In this document: positions 52,670 to 63,727 of the stretch, piece by piece | Numbering within the stretch: the first letter of the stretch is position 1 | How the letters are laid out: each line of letters opens with the position of its first letter | Assembly (NCBI RefSeq): GCF_018687715.1 | Contig: NC_056762.1 | Span: 43,021,520 to 43,085,519 of the forward strand | Reading direction: 5' to 3' | DNA: 64,000 bases | Source of the DNA: Carya illinoinensis | Taxonomy: Eukaryota > Streptophyta > Magnoliopsida > Fagales > Juglandaceae | Notes under the pieces: model-generated | Seen by the model: only the letters and a program-made list of their open reading frames with translations | The model's database searches: none | What the model was told of the DNA's origin: nothing | Program-made: the position numbers and the translations under genes

Positions 52670-55580
52670 ATGGTACAGGTTCTTCAAACATCACCAGTGC
52701 TCCTTCAATGTTGTTCCTCGTCTCCTCCAAATCCCAGGTTTTTCCCTATTTTTGACATAAAACTATCGTCGGGGTCCCATTCCGTTTTCTGCTTGCAATT
52801 AGGAACAAAACTGATCCTTTGCTGAAATCTTTCTCTTATCTCTAGTATTGTTTTCATCTTTTAACTATTTGAAGTATCGGGTTTTCTAGAGTTTCTTTAA
52901 TGCTCCCTTGGTCGCTGCGGAAGCATCGGGAATCAATGGGAAGCTTGGATTGGATTGGTCGTTAGAGTCTGAGGCTCGATCTGCTAGTTCATGTTATATT
53001 CTAATGGTGGAGACATTGTAACATTTGATATGAGGAAACTCAGAAATAAGAGAACCTAGAAAAATCGAAATAAGTAAATGAATTATAATTTCTACGCTCT
53101 TATTGGTTGAGAATGGTGCATGTGCAATGGGTAAATTTCATTTTGAAAAGTCTGTTCTAGTAAATTTCATTTTGTCTCTTTCCTTTCCGATCGTCGATTG
53201 ATGAACAATTAATGTATATACTTGAGACCCTCTCTCAATTATATGCTGTTTTAGCATGTAAACTTGTGTTTTTGTTTTGTTTTTTAATTTTTATGGCTCT
53301 TTCAAGAAATGTATAGGGTAACAATCTGTTTGCAGCCCATACAGGGGAATGGGAGGAAAAGTAATGCTCAAGTGCTCTTCTGAGCACACTATAGCCAGTA
53401 AGCTTGTGACCAAACATGTATTATCCGGGATTGCTGCTTCGATAATCTTTTTCTCTCGGACACACCAGGTTAGCATTCGTGCTGCTGCAGGTGCTGGCAT
53501 TGAATAATTTGAGATATGGTGTAAAGTGCCCAACTTTAAAAGAAACATAACATTTTCATCACTACTTGGCATGTTGTAAGTTGCATTGTAGACCAATGAT
53601 TATAAAGGGAACCTTATAATTACAATATTATAGGCCAAAACTCCTTCGGGTAACATTCTCTTCCTATCCTTTCCCATCCCATACGGTTAGAAACTTGTTT
53701 AAAGGATGTACTCTGATTGTATACCTATAAAACAAGGATATACTCTGAGTTTATGTTTCGTTTAAGATCTAGTTGAAGGATAGGGAGTCTCCCTTTACAG
53801 AACCCTTTTTGCAGTGATATTTTCTTCATTTTTTTCTTATAAACCGTTCAGGATCTTGTGATTAGGCTTAATTTGGATACAAAAACGGTTTCATCCCATC
53901 TCATCATTACAATTTTTTCAAATTTCCGTACAAAATATAATAAACAATTCAATTTTTTCAAATCCCTAAACAATAATAATATTAAAAAATAAATTTTGCT
54001 ACATACAAGTAAAGTTGCGTACTAATATTGATTCTTTCATATTCAAAATTTAAATTAGCACTATTTTCAATAAAATCTACTTTTTGACCAATCACATTAG
54101 ACTGATGCACATATTAGTGCGTAGTTGTGCTTGCAACTAAATTTTTCTTTAACAAATAATATTCTAATAATATTTTATTCAACTTTCAATTATCTCATCT
54201 CATCTCACTCTCTAAACTACACCTACACCTAAGACTAGATGTGCTAGTGAATTTCTAGGAGCCAGAGGAGTCGAGGACTATAAATAAATTATGGCCAAAA
54301 ACTAGGCATATACCTCCATATGATGGGCATGAGCTGTTTCTAAATCAGCCATCTATTTTGTGGGCAGGTTGTTGCAGCGGATCTATCTCATCAATCCAAC
54401 ATATGCCAGCTTGCTAGTGTCCTGGATGGCACACCAACTCTTCCACTTGATGAAGGTTCTGATAAAAGAGGCGGGAAACTAATGATGATGAGAGGTATGA
54501 CAGCCAAGGATTTTGACCCCACTAGATATTCGGGAAGATGGTTTGAAGTTGCTTCACGCAAAGGTGGATTTGCGGGACAAGGGCAAGAAGACTGTCACTG
54601 TACTCAGGTAAGGGGAAGTATGATGTATGATAGTGGCTTGCAGTGAAGACATTTATCTATTGGGAGACCGGTTTACATAGACAATCCGTTTTATGGCTCA
54701 TTGTCATGCACAATTTTATTTATTGTGGATGGTGTAAGCAAATAGCTCTATCCAGAACCTGTATCTGCATTTCTTGTCTCTAAGATATGTTGGGTTCTTT
54801 TATTAATGTCTTATAACAGATCATTTTATATTGGGTCTTTCACTCAATACTTGCTTGCCCGCAAATTTCTGGCTTCTAAATGTGCTTATAAATCAAATTG
54901 CAGGGTGTATATACATATGATATGGAGACATCCTCTATCCAAGTCGATACATTTTGTTTTCATGGAGGGCCCAATGGATATATTACCGGCATTAGAGGAA
55001 ATGTTCAATGTCTTTCAGAGGAAGATTTGGATAAAAATGAGAGTCAACTAGAGAAGCAGGAGATGATAAAAGAGAAATGTTATCTTCGTTTTCCAACGTT
55101 ACCATTTATACCCAAGGAGCCTTATGATGTGATTGCTTCTGATTACGACAATTTTTCTCTTGTTTCGGGAGCAAAAGACAGAAGTTTTATTCAGGTAATT
55201 ACCAACTGGCTATCATGTCATTTGATCAAGTGATATTTTGTTGTCCCGAGGTTTTTAAAGATTTATAGATTTGAAGTATATTCTTAATTTGGCGTCAATA
55301 TTTACAGATCTACTCAAGGAAACCCGACCCTGGACCTGAATTCATAGAGAAGTACAAAACTTACTTGGCGAACTTTGGGTATGATCCGAGCAAGATCAAG
55401 GACACCCCACAAGACTGTGAGGTAATACCAAACAGTCGGTTAGCTGCAATGATGTCCATGTCTGGAATGCAACAGGCTCTCACCAACCAATTCCCTGAAT
55501 TGAAGGCTGCCATCGAACTAAATCCATTTACTAGTGTATTTGATACTCTGAAGAAGCTCTTTGAGCTGTATTTTAAGTAG
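52670..55580 (+). CDS. LCNP: Chloroplastic lipocalin
   Basis: Thylakoid-lumen lipocalin that protects membrane lipids from oxidation and is needed for the sustained photoprotective quenching qH. Five exons join in phase: 52670-52737, 53336-53468, 54368-54607, 54904-55194 and 55308-55580, giving 334 residues. The N-terminus is a Ser-rich transit peptide followed by a hydrophobic lumen-targeting stretch (HVLSGIAASIIFF). The lipocalin domain starts with the GxW motif in FDPTRYSGRWFEVAS, followed by GQGQEDCHCTQGVYTYDMET. The second motif is YDVIASDYDNFSLVSGAK and the third Arg region is IYSRKPDPGPEF. Several Cys pairs are kept. The ending TSVFDTLKKLFELYFK is typical. Intron 2 carries nested MITEs. 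Confidence 0.93.
53866..54232. mobile_element. TCATCTCA-type repeat interrupted by a second MITE
   Basis: Left part has CATCTCATCATTACAATTTT and AAAATATAATAAACAATTCA; right part has TTATCTCATCTCATCTCACT. Together they match the uninterrupted copy at 20630-20840. The interruption is the element at 53992-54147. All lies in intron 2 of the lipocalin gene (53469-54367). Confidence 0.7.
53992..54147. mobile_element. MITE, second copy of the 13.5-kb family
   Basis: Starts TTTTGCTACATACAAG and ends GTGCTTGCAACTAAATTTTT, with the interior ATAAAATCTACTTTTTGACC AATCACAT shared with 13485-13650. The terminal inverted repeats are more diverged than in the other copy. It sits inside an older dispersed repeat. 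Confidence 0.8.
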
Positions 55581-56225
55581 TTATCGGGTTCAATTGGCGT
55601 GCTTGTGTGCCTTACATAGAGCAATAGAATATGACAGTTAATTATGTGGGTCCATAATTTAAATAATGAATTCAACGCCATTGACTAATATATGCTTTTT
55701 GCTGGTCAAACGAAACAATTGATCCGGCATCGATTTCATGTTTATTTTTGAGTAACAAAGCCGTCTGAAAAATCAGTTCACATCAGTTTGCAATTGTCCA
55801 GTTGGGTTTTTCCGGACGATTCGGACCATCCAGAAGCCCTACCTCAAACGATCGAGACATTAATATATATAAATGGTACTCGTGTCTGCATCATTTTAGC
55901 GGTCAAATATGAGATATATACCTGCATGCATGCATGTGAAGATCGATAATATTATCCAATGCAGAGGGACAGAGAGATGTCTACTTTTGGTAAGATTGAG
56001 GTGTCTTCGGTTATTTAGTGTGGTGTATAAACGGTTCTTCTCTTAATTGTTGTGCGATAATACTTTTTGAAGAACTTCTCTCCAAGACCCAGCATACAAA
56101 ATTAGTAAAATCTTTGTAACAGAAACTCTCCAAAATCTCATTCCCCTAAAACCAACTAAACCGCCCATGATAAAAAGGATGCTGTACGCAGCATCCCTTC
56201 GTACCACAACTGGCCTGAATATCAT
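55581..56225. other. Spacer between LCNP and the YSL gene
   Basis: Holds the 3' UTR of the lipocalin gene and the upstream region of the transporter gene on the same strand. There is a CATGCATGCATG stretch at 55923-55936. No exon seen. Confidence 0.6.
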
Positions 56226-59174
56226 ATGGAAATCATAGAAACAAATTCAAGCACACAAGCAAAATCCCAGCAGCACCGCTCAATGCAGCCCACGACGTCT
56301 GAAGAGCACGAGCAGCAGTATTCCGACTACAATGGTACAAGGGACAACCTCCCTCCGCAATACGAAAGGTTGGCAAAAGATGGTAGCCGTGGAAACGGTT
56401 CTACTGAAGGCTCCTCAATGTCGATGGTAGAAGTTGCATTCAAGATCAAGGAGGTTCCGACATGGACTAATCAGATAACTTTGAGATCTTTGATCGTGAG
56501 CGTAGGGTTGGGTACTTTCTTTGCTATGCTGGCGATTAAGCAAAGTTTGTCTACAGGAGTTCTTAGCCCTGTGACTATATATACCTCGGTGGTTGGATAC
56601 TCCAGCATCAAAGCATGGCTCATGATCCTTGAAACAAGTGGGATCGTAGGACAGCCTTTTACGAGGCAAGAGAACGCTATAATTCAATCTTGTGTGGTTG
56701 GAATCACCGGCGTTTGTTTCAGCGGTACGCCCTGTTCAAATTTATATGTTTTTTCACAAAATTTGACGTTGTTTTCTTCTCTTTTGTTTTCAGTACTACT
56801 AGTTAGAGAGTATATATTTATGCAATATTGCTCGCTAGTTGGATCAATATTCTTACGATTTGAGTTTGAATATTGGTTTTTTCTTAATTTATAATTTTAA
56901 CGGATCATATATGCATGCATGGATATTGCAGGCGGGTTAGGAAATTACCTATTTTCCATGAGCAGTACTGTAGCAGCAAGATATACAGTAGGTAATGACC
57001 CGCAGAACATTAAGGACCCAGGCACTGCCTGGATGATTGCATACTTATTTGTTGCAAATTTCTCCGGCTTCTTCTTTATGATCCCTCTTCAAAAGGTACG
57101 TACGTACATTATTATATCTATACAAATTACCTGTTCTCTCTCTCTCTCTCTCCCCCTAATGTATCTCCCCTTCCTTTTTCTTATTTTGAACTCTACTGAT
57201 CTTGGTCTTCAGTATATGCTCTTAAAACTCAAATTGGGGTACCCTTCTGGGCTTTCAATTGGTCACCTTCTGAACACCATCCACTCTCCTCTTACAAGCA
57301 AGTTCGCCAGGTACCATTGCCGTCACTTTCTCTCGATCTGTCTCTCTTCCCATCTAAACTCTTTCTTATATACAGGGAACGACTAGTAACATTAGGCAAG
57401 TTCTTCTCCTTTAGCTTCTTTTGGAGTTGTTTCCTGTGGATGTTTTCCGGTGGGAGGAATTGTGGGTTTTCTACCTTACCCATATTTGGTTTCGCAGCAC
57501 GAGATAAGAGGTACGTCCGTACGTACTTCCTTCGTTAAAAGTTCATGTGGTAATTTATTTGCAAACATTATAATAACCTTGTTATATATATATATATATA
57601 TATATATGGCTAATTATAATGAACTGATGCACTAATATTTCGATCTTCTTGATGATCTTGTGGCAACATTATTATCAGCTTCTATTTCGAGTTCTACACG
57701 GCACATGTTGGGGTAGGCATGTTGTGTCCATACAGCACAAGCTTTTCGGTGTTAGTTGGATCAATTCTTTCTTGGGGAATCTTGTTCCCATTTTTACGAA
57801 GTAAAAGGGGAATCTGGTACGATTCAAACGCGAACGCGCGCTTTGACTACATTGGTTTTGGAGGTTACAGAGTAAAGTCTTGTTCATTAATATTCCTAAT
57901 TAATTAAACATATCTATATATATTTGAGTCATTAATTATATATTAACCATGAGTGCTGCATACAACTCTCTCTCTCTCTCTCTCAGATATTTTTAATTTC
58001 TTTCTTAAACATGCATGATATGTACGTGCAGTTCACCCTTGGTTTGGCTATAATGCTCGGTGACAGCGCGTTCCACGCCTTCAAACATATTGTTACTAAT
58101 TGGATCTGCAAATCAAGGAACAAAGGGACTACCGCTGTGATCAGCAGCGGTACTGATAATCATCATGATCATCTTCATCGCCATATTCCCGTTAATGCTG
58201 GGCCCCTATTCTCTGACCCGGATCATGAGAGCAATGATATTGCTAGTACTAATTGCTGTACTGATACTAGGATCAGGAACCAAAACTTCCTCAACGAGTT
58301 AATCCCAAACAAGGTAGCAATAGTCGGCGTTGTTGCTCTTGTGGCTGTCGCTGCAATATCACTTCCTATACTCTTCCCTCCTGTCAAATGGTACTACGTC
58401 TTGTGCATGTACGCAATTGCCGGTCCTGTAGCTTTCAGCAGAGCACACGTCGCCGGCCTGACCGACATGAACCCTACTGCAAATTTTGGAAGGGCGGCCA
58501 TGTTCGTCTTTGGAGCTTGGGCTGGAGTCAATCATGGCGGTGTTCTTGTGGCTCTAGTCGCTTGTGGGGTGATGATGAGTTTTGTCAGCCCTGCTTCTCA
58601 ACTCATGTCAGACCTGAAAACTGGATACTTAACCCTAGCTTCCTCAAAGTCTATATTCGTGAGCAAAATCTTTGGGAATATGATTGGCTGCATTATCTGT
58701 CCTCTCATCTTTAAATACTACCGCTCACATTATCGTGGTTTCGGTGGTCCTAAATCACCCTTTTCGGTCCTTATGGCTCCATATTTTAGAGAAGGTGCAA
58801 TCGCCGGTCTGCAAGGATATAAAGGTTTGCCAATGTACGCGGTGCATTTTTGCGTCGCTTTCTTCATTGCAGCCATCGTCATCAATATAATCAAAGAGCT
58901 TTTACCGGAGAAGGTGTCGAAATATGTTCCAATTCCGATAGCAATGGGAATACCATTTCATGTTGGAGGCTACATTTCTATCAGTTTCTGCATTGGGTCC
59001 TTGATACTTTTTCTGTGGAGGAGGAAGAACAGGGCTACGGCTGATGCATATTCACAAATAGTTGGTACGGCTTTGCTTTGTGGAGAAGGGTTTTGGGTTT
59101 TGATTGAATCCATACTCGCTTTGGTTAATATTTTGCCCCCTGCTTGCGCAACGTTTCTTCCAGGGCAGTATTGA
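56226..59174 (+). CDS. YSL-type metal-nicotianamine transporter
   Basis: Oligopeptide-transporter-family membrane protein that probably moves metal-nicotianamine complexes or related small peptides; closest in wording to the YSL5/7/8 branch. Six exons join in phase: 56226-56724, 56932-57095, 57213-57310, 57376-57510, 57679-57871 and 58032-59174, giving about 743 residues. After a hydrophilic N-terminus come EVPTWTNQITLRSLIVSVGL, PFTRQENAIIQSCVVGITG, KDPGTAWMIAYLFVANFSGF, KLGYPSGLSIGHLLNTIHSP, LGKFFSFSFFWSCF and HVGVGMLCPYSTSFSVLVGS. The C-terminal part has PPVKWYYVLCMYAIAGPVAF, KYVPIPIAMGIPFHVGGYI and SLILFLWRRKNRATADAY. About 13 membrane segments are expected. The exon-6 acceptor at 58031 is preferred over an upstream AG because it restores the family spacing between GYR and LGD. 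The sequence diverges from textbook members, so substrate is not assigned. Confidence 0.9.
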
Positions 59175-59655
59175 GTATACTTAACTCTGCTTGCATGCTA
59201 ATTAAAAGCAAGCTAGCATGAAAAGCAAGCTAGCATAGCATGCACCACTTCATTTTTCATTTTTAGTTATAGCAGAATTGTATTATATATTCCTAATCGT
59301 TAATGAGATTTACTTCTTCTTCCCTTTTGATGAGATGATCTTTTCATTTAGGAACATATTTTATATAAAAATTATGCGTTTCCAAATACTTTGTAATTAT
59401 ATCGGAGATCACTTTGGTAAAAACTAATCAATTTCATTCCTTCTTATACTATATATACATAAAAGCATGCCATTGAATGAAATCGTATTTTAGATGACAG
59501 CAATTCATTTTCTCTCTTTATAAGGTCATGATAATACTTGAATAAAAGAAACTTGCGATTTCGGGGAAAAAAGAAGACTAAATGATAGGACTCATGCATA
59601 TTCCATTACTTCTCTCTCTCTTTTACCATTTAAAAAAAAAAAAAAAGCATCTAGT
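59175..59655. other. Convergent spacer, YSL and LTD 3' ends
   Basis: The 3' flanks of two converging genes. Just past the YSL stop, AAAAGCAAGCTAGCAT occurs twice in tandem (59205-59237), next to GCTTGCATGC, giving overlapping direct and inverted repeats. An A-run lies at 59631-59646. No exon seen. Confidence 0.6.
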
Positions 59656-59913
59656 TTATGCCTTCTGAACTGTAAAACTCAGAATGAAGTCCTTGATTTC
59701 ATCACTAGCAGCCCTGTCAAGGGCAGTCCGTCCATCGGCATCCTTGACTGTGTAATTAGCTCCAGCTCTTAGCAACTCTTCAATTTTTGGCTTGTCGCCT
59801 TCTGAGGCAGCCATCATCAATATGATGTCCACAGGGTGGATGTTTTGGTTTAAAAGAGCATCCATCTTATCATATGAACCTTCCACAGCAAGCATTCCCA
59901 TGTAATTAAAATA
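59656..59913 (-). CDS. LTD: LHCP translocation defect protein, last exon
   Basis: LTD (also GDC1) is a stromal ankyrin-type protein that hands light-harvesting chlorophyll proteins from the envelope translocon to the chloroplast SRP. Only the final coding exon lies in the window. After the splice acceptor at 59915/59914 it reads YFNYMGMLAVEGSYDKMDAL, then LNQNIHPVDIILMMAASEGD and the ankyrin-like part KIEELLRAGANYTVKDADGR with TALDRAASDEIKDFI, ending TVQKA. Length and wording fit the end of the family protein well. Upstream exons, including the transit peptide, must lie beyond the LINE that fills the preceding intron and beyond the window edge. Confidence 0.9.
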   Translation of the reverse strand, partial: YFNYMGMLAVEGSYDKMDALLNQNIHPVDIILMMAASEGDKPKIEELLRAGANYTVKDADGRTALDRAASDEIKDFILSFTVQKA

Positions 59914-60113
59914 CTGCAAGGTAGAACAATGTCACCAATAAATTTCTCATTGTGGCTGTATTTGAGACTATTTTCCTTGATCACAATAAGAGCATGATTA
60001 ATCAACCTCAGGATATTTAATATCTTTTTTTTTGATAAGTAATATGATATTTCATTGATAAAAGGATAGGCATAGCCCAAGTACACTAGAGGTATACAAA
60101 AGCATACACCTTT

Positions 60114-61256
60114 TTAAGAACTAGTAACAGTTACAAGAAAATCATGAAAACTAAGCCCATTTAAATCCAACCCCATAGCCCACATAAATAGAGTCTTCCA
60201 AAAGAAACTCCTAAACTCTTCCAAGGAACGTTCATGGTCCTCAAAGAGTCTCTCATTACGTTCACTCCAAATACACCAAAGAATACAAATAGGGGCCATT
60301 TTCCAAACAGCTGCAATCTGTGGTGTCCCAGTAATACCTCTCCAGCATGCCAGAAGATCAACCACCCGGCCTGGCATCACCCATGCTATTTCCATCTTGC
60401 TGAAAAAGTAGTTCCACATGTCTCTAGCATACTCACAGTGTAAAAGTAGATGATCCACCGTTTCCCCACTCTTCTGACACATACAACACCAATCCGTGAT
60501 AACAAGGCCCCTTCTCCTCAGATTATCATTAGTCAGTATCTTGCCTAAGGCTGCTGTCCAAACAAAAAAGGCAGCCTTTGTTGGTGCTTTAGTCCTCCAA
60601 ATGTTCTTCCAGGGGAAAGAATGTCCTTGTTGCCCAGTAATAGAATTATAAAACGAGCGTACTGTGAATTTTCCTTTCCTCAAAGGTCTCCAAATCATCA
60701 CATCTTCAGTTGTGGCAGCAATAGGAATGTTATACAGCAAATTAAAAAAATCCACCAGCATGTTCACTTCCCAGTCGTGTACCTCCCTATTTAGGCTGAT
60801 ATTCCACTCTTGTGAACCTTGTATAGTTACCCTCAAATCAGCTACCATGGCATCTGGATCCCTTGCAATACTGTAAATAGCAGGATAAGCCTCCTGCAAC
60901 ACTGTGTCACCCACCCAACAATCCTTCCAAAAGCGTATCCTTCTTCCATCCCCCAAGCTCAATCGAGTATTACTAGCAAAAGAATCCCATCCTTTCCGTA
61001 TGAACTTCCACAACCCCACTCCATAGGACCCCCTTCCCTCTTTTGTACACCAACTCCCCATTTCACAACCATATTTCAAATCTATCACCCCTTTCCATAA
61101 GGCTCCACTCTCATTGTTATATCGCCAAAGCCATTTTCCTAATAAAGACCTATTAAGAATCCTCACATTCCTAACCCCCAATCCGCCATCTCTCAAGGAA
61201 ATGCACACCTTATCCCAGCCCACTAAATGAAACTTAAACTCCCTATTCCACTCCAT
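60114..61256 (-). CDS. LINE ORF2, C-terminal part
   Basis: Frame of 380 codons continuing ORF2 after a one-base shift near 61238-61242. It starts in the stretch EWNREFKFHLVGWDKVC, followed by GGLGVRNVRILNRSLLGKWL, and has the zinc-binding reverse-transcriptase-associated domain at about residues 215-290 (FFVWTAALGKILTNDNLRRR, CCMCQKSGETVDHLLLHC). It ends FHDFLVTVTSS without an RNase H domain. If the shift were absent it would be one protein with the next entry. Confidence 0.88.
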   Translation of the reverse strand: MEWNREFKFHLVGWDKVCISLRDGGLGVRNVRILNRSLLGKWLWRYNNESGALWKGVIDLKYGCEMGSWCTKEGRGSYGVGLWKFIRKGWDSFASNTRLSLGDGRRIRFWKDCWVGDTVLQEAYPAIYSIARDPDAMVADLRVTIQGSQEWNISLNREVHDWEVNMLVDFFNLLYNIPIAATTEDVMIWRPLRKGKFTVRSFYNSITGQQGHSFPWKNIWRTKAPTKAAFFVWTAALGKILTNDNLRRRGLVITDWCCMCQKSGETVDHLLLHCEYARDMWNYFFSKMEIAWVMPGRVVDLLACWRGITGTPQIAAVWKMAPICILWCIWSERNERLFEDHERSLEEFRSFFWKTLFMWAMGLDLNGLSFHDFLVTVTSS

Positions 61257-63727
61257 AAAAAATCACGTTGAAGTTTTTCCATTCTACATGCAATGCTAGC
61301 AGGAAGAGGGAATAGAGACAAATAGTACGTAGGAAGATTTGAGAAAGTGCTCTTAATAAGAGTGAGCCGCCCCCCTTTGGATAAATATAACCTTTTCCAA
61401 CCAGCCAACCTACGCTCAAATTTTTCCAAAACCCCATCCCAAATAGACTTAGCTTTGAAAGAAGCCCCCAATGGGAGTCCAAGATACTTCATCGGCAAGA
61501 AAGAGACCACGCATCCCAATATGTTAGCCAATCTGCTCATGTTACTTACATCCCCTACTGCGACCATTTCTGTCTTATCAAGATTAATCTTCAATCCGGA
61601 AATAGCTTCAAAACAAAGTAGAATGGCCTTCAATGATTGAATATGTCCAGCATTTGCCTCACACAATAGCAAGGTATCATCTGCAAATAAAAGGTGAGAA
61701 ATAATAGTTTGGCTATGTGAATCCCCCACAGAGAAACCAGAGAAGAACCCTCCTCCTACAGCCGCCGTCACCATTTTACTCAGAGCCTCCATGACTACTA
61801 CAAATAAAAGTGGTGATAATGGATCTCCTTGACGTAGCCCTCGCGAACTATTAAAGAAGCCCACTGGTTCTCCATTTACCAATACCGAGAAGCGTGCCGT
61901 TGACACACAATGCCCTATCCACTTCCTCCATCTTTCCCCAAACCCACATCTACTCAACATGTACAACAGAAAGTCCCAGTTAACATGATCGTATGCCTTT
62001 TCCATGTCTAGCTTACAAAGTATACCAGGAATTCCTGATCTGATTCTGCTGTCCAAACATTCATTGGCAATGAGAACCGAATCTAGTATTTGTCTCCCCC
62101 TAATAAAGGCATTTTGCGATTTAGAGATAATCTTTTCCATTACCGTGCTCATTCTATTTGCCAACACCTTCGACAATATCTTATATACACTGCCAACAAG
62201 ACTGATCGGTCTGAAATCTTGTACCTCTATTGCCCCAGCTTTTTTAGGGACTAAGGCAATAAAAGTAGCATTTAGGCTTTTTTCAAATTTGCCATGAGTG
62301 AAAAATTCCTGGAAAACCCGCATAACATCTTCTCTCACCACCTCCCAACAAGTTTGGAAAAAAGCCATGTTAAAACCATCCGGGCCTGGAGCTTTATCTT
62401 TATTCATTTTCCTAAGAACTTTATGTACTTCTTCCTCTTCAAAAGGTCTCTCCAACCACACCCTACTAACTTGGTCAATACTCTCAAAAGTTAGGCCATC
62501 CACCTTAGGTCTCCAAGCAATAGGTTCTGACAATAAGTTTTCAAAATGTGCAGCTACATATTCCTTCATTTCCGCCTGATCTGACGAGGTAATACCATCA
62601 ATATTCAGAGACTCAATGGTATTGAACCTCCTATGTGCATTAGCTACGCGATGGAAAAACTTGGTGCATTTATCCCCCTCCCGAAGCCATAACGCCCTTG
62701 ACTTTTGCCTCCATGAAATCTCCTCCAATAAGGTAAGTCTTTCGAGTTCAGTTACTACTTGCTCTTTTCGATTGATCTCATCACCTACTCCCTCCAAACT
62801 CTGTAATTCTTGAAGTAAGCAATTTTTCTGGTTAGTTATTTCACCAAACTCCTGCTCATTCCATGTCTTCAAATCCTTCTTCAAAGCTTTCAATTTTCCA
62901 GCCAACACCTTACTCGGATTACCCTCAAATACATAAGAATTCCACCAATTTCTAACCAAATCCACAAACCCCTCCTTTTTTAGCCACATGTTTTCAAACT
63001 TAAAAGGCCTCTTACCCCCTTGCACTCCACCCCCATCTAGTAAAACAGGAAAATGGTCAGAACATAACCTCTGGAGCCTCTTCTGGGTCAGATCTGGAAA
63101 TTGCATCTCCCACGAAGGCGAAATAAGAAACCTGTCCAATCTTGACCAAGTGTGATTATTAGACCAAGTGTACTCCCCTCCCATCAGAGGAATATCCATA
63201 AGGCCTAGTTCAAAGATAAAGTCCGAAAACTCCACCATTGCTGAATTTTGAAGTCTCCCCGCCCCCGATCTTTCGGTAGGGAATCTTGTTACATTAAAAT
63301 CCCCACCAATGCACCATGGGACCTCCCACCAAGAATTAAGTCCAGCCAGCTCATCCCACAACCTTTTCCTCTCCCTATCCAAATTAGGCCCATAAACCCC
63401 AGCGAATGCCCATACAAACCCATCTTCCAAATTTTTAAAGGAACACCCCACTGCATACTCCCCCATAAACTCATCAGTACACTCCACAACCCTCTTATCC
63501 CACATAACCAAAATACCTCCCGAGGCCCCTTTCGATGGTAAATATATCCATCCTACATATTGACAACTCCAAATGCTTCTAATAATTCTTCTACTAATGA
63601 TTTTCAACTTTGTTTCCTGCAAACAAATGACGTCCGCCTTCCATTGCCTTAACAAAGCCCTTATACAAAGACGTTTATTCGACTCATTCAACCCCCTAAC
63701 GTTCCAACTCAGAATTTTTGGCTTCAT
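61223..63727 (-). CDS. LINE ORF2, endonuclease and reverse transcriptase
   Basis: 834-codon frame of a plant L1-like LINE. The N-terminal apurinic-type endonuclease has ILSWNVRGLNESNKR, QETK at residues 37-40, GGDFN, and SDHFPV. The reverse transcriptase includes KMNKDKAPGPDGFNMAFF, ISLVGSVYKILSKVLANRM, QNAFIRGRQILDSVL, GLRQGDPLSPLLFVVVMEAL and the catalytic FADD at about residues 680-683. No internal stop. It ends early at LWSGIGSLSFI because one G is apparently missing from a GGG run; the expected continuation is in the next frame. The enzyme would copy the element's RNA at a nicked target site. Confidence 0.93.
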   Translation of the reverse strand: MKPKILSWNVRGLNESNKRLCIRALLRQWKADVICLQETKLKIISRRIIRSIWSCQYVGWIYLPSKGASGGILVMWDKRVVECTDEFMGEYAVGCSFKNLEDGFVWAFAGVYGPNLDRERKRLWDELAGLNSWWEVPWCIGGDFNVTRFPTERSGAGRLQNSAMVEFSDFIFELGLMDIPLMGGEYTWSNNHTWSRLDRFLISPSWEMQFPDLTQKRLQRLCSDHFPVLLDGGGVQGGKRPFKFENMWLKKEGFVDLVRNWWNSYVFEGNPSKVLAGKLKALKKDLKTWNEQEFGEITNQKNCLLQELQSLEGVGDEINRKEQVVTELERLTLLEEISWRQKSRALWLREGDKCTKFFHRVANAHRRFNTIESLNIDGITSSDQAEMKEYVAAHFENLLSEPIAWRPKVDGLTFESIDQVSRVWLERPFEEEEVHKVLRKMNKDKAPGPDGFNMAFFQTCWEVVREDVMRVFQEFFTHGKFEKSLNATFIALVPKKAGAIEVQDFRPISLVGSVYKILSKVLANRMSTVMEKIISKSQNAFIRGRQILDSVLIANECLDSRIRSGIPGILCKLDMEKAYDHVNWDFLLYMLSRCGFGERWRKWIGHCVSTARFSVLVNGEPVGFFNSSRGLRQGDPLSPLLFVVVMEALSKMVTAAVGGGFFSGFSVGDSHSQTIISHLLFADDTLLLCEANAGHIQSLKAILLCFEAISGLKINLDKTEMVAVGDVSNMSRLANILGCVVSFLPMKYLGLPLGASFKAKSIWDGVLEKFERRLAGWKRLYLSKGGRLTLIKSTFSNLPTYYLSLFPLPASIACRMEKLQRDFLWSGIGSLSFI

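Noticed and set aside
58014..58031. Met codons at 58009-58020 as an independent start of the last YSL exon
   Set aside because: The upstream exons join in phase and carry expected YSL sequence, so this is internal intron or exon sequence, not a gene start.
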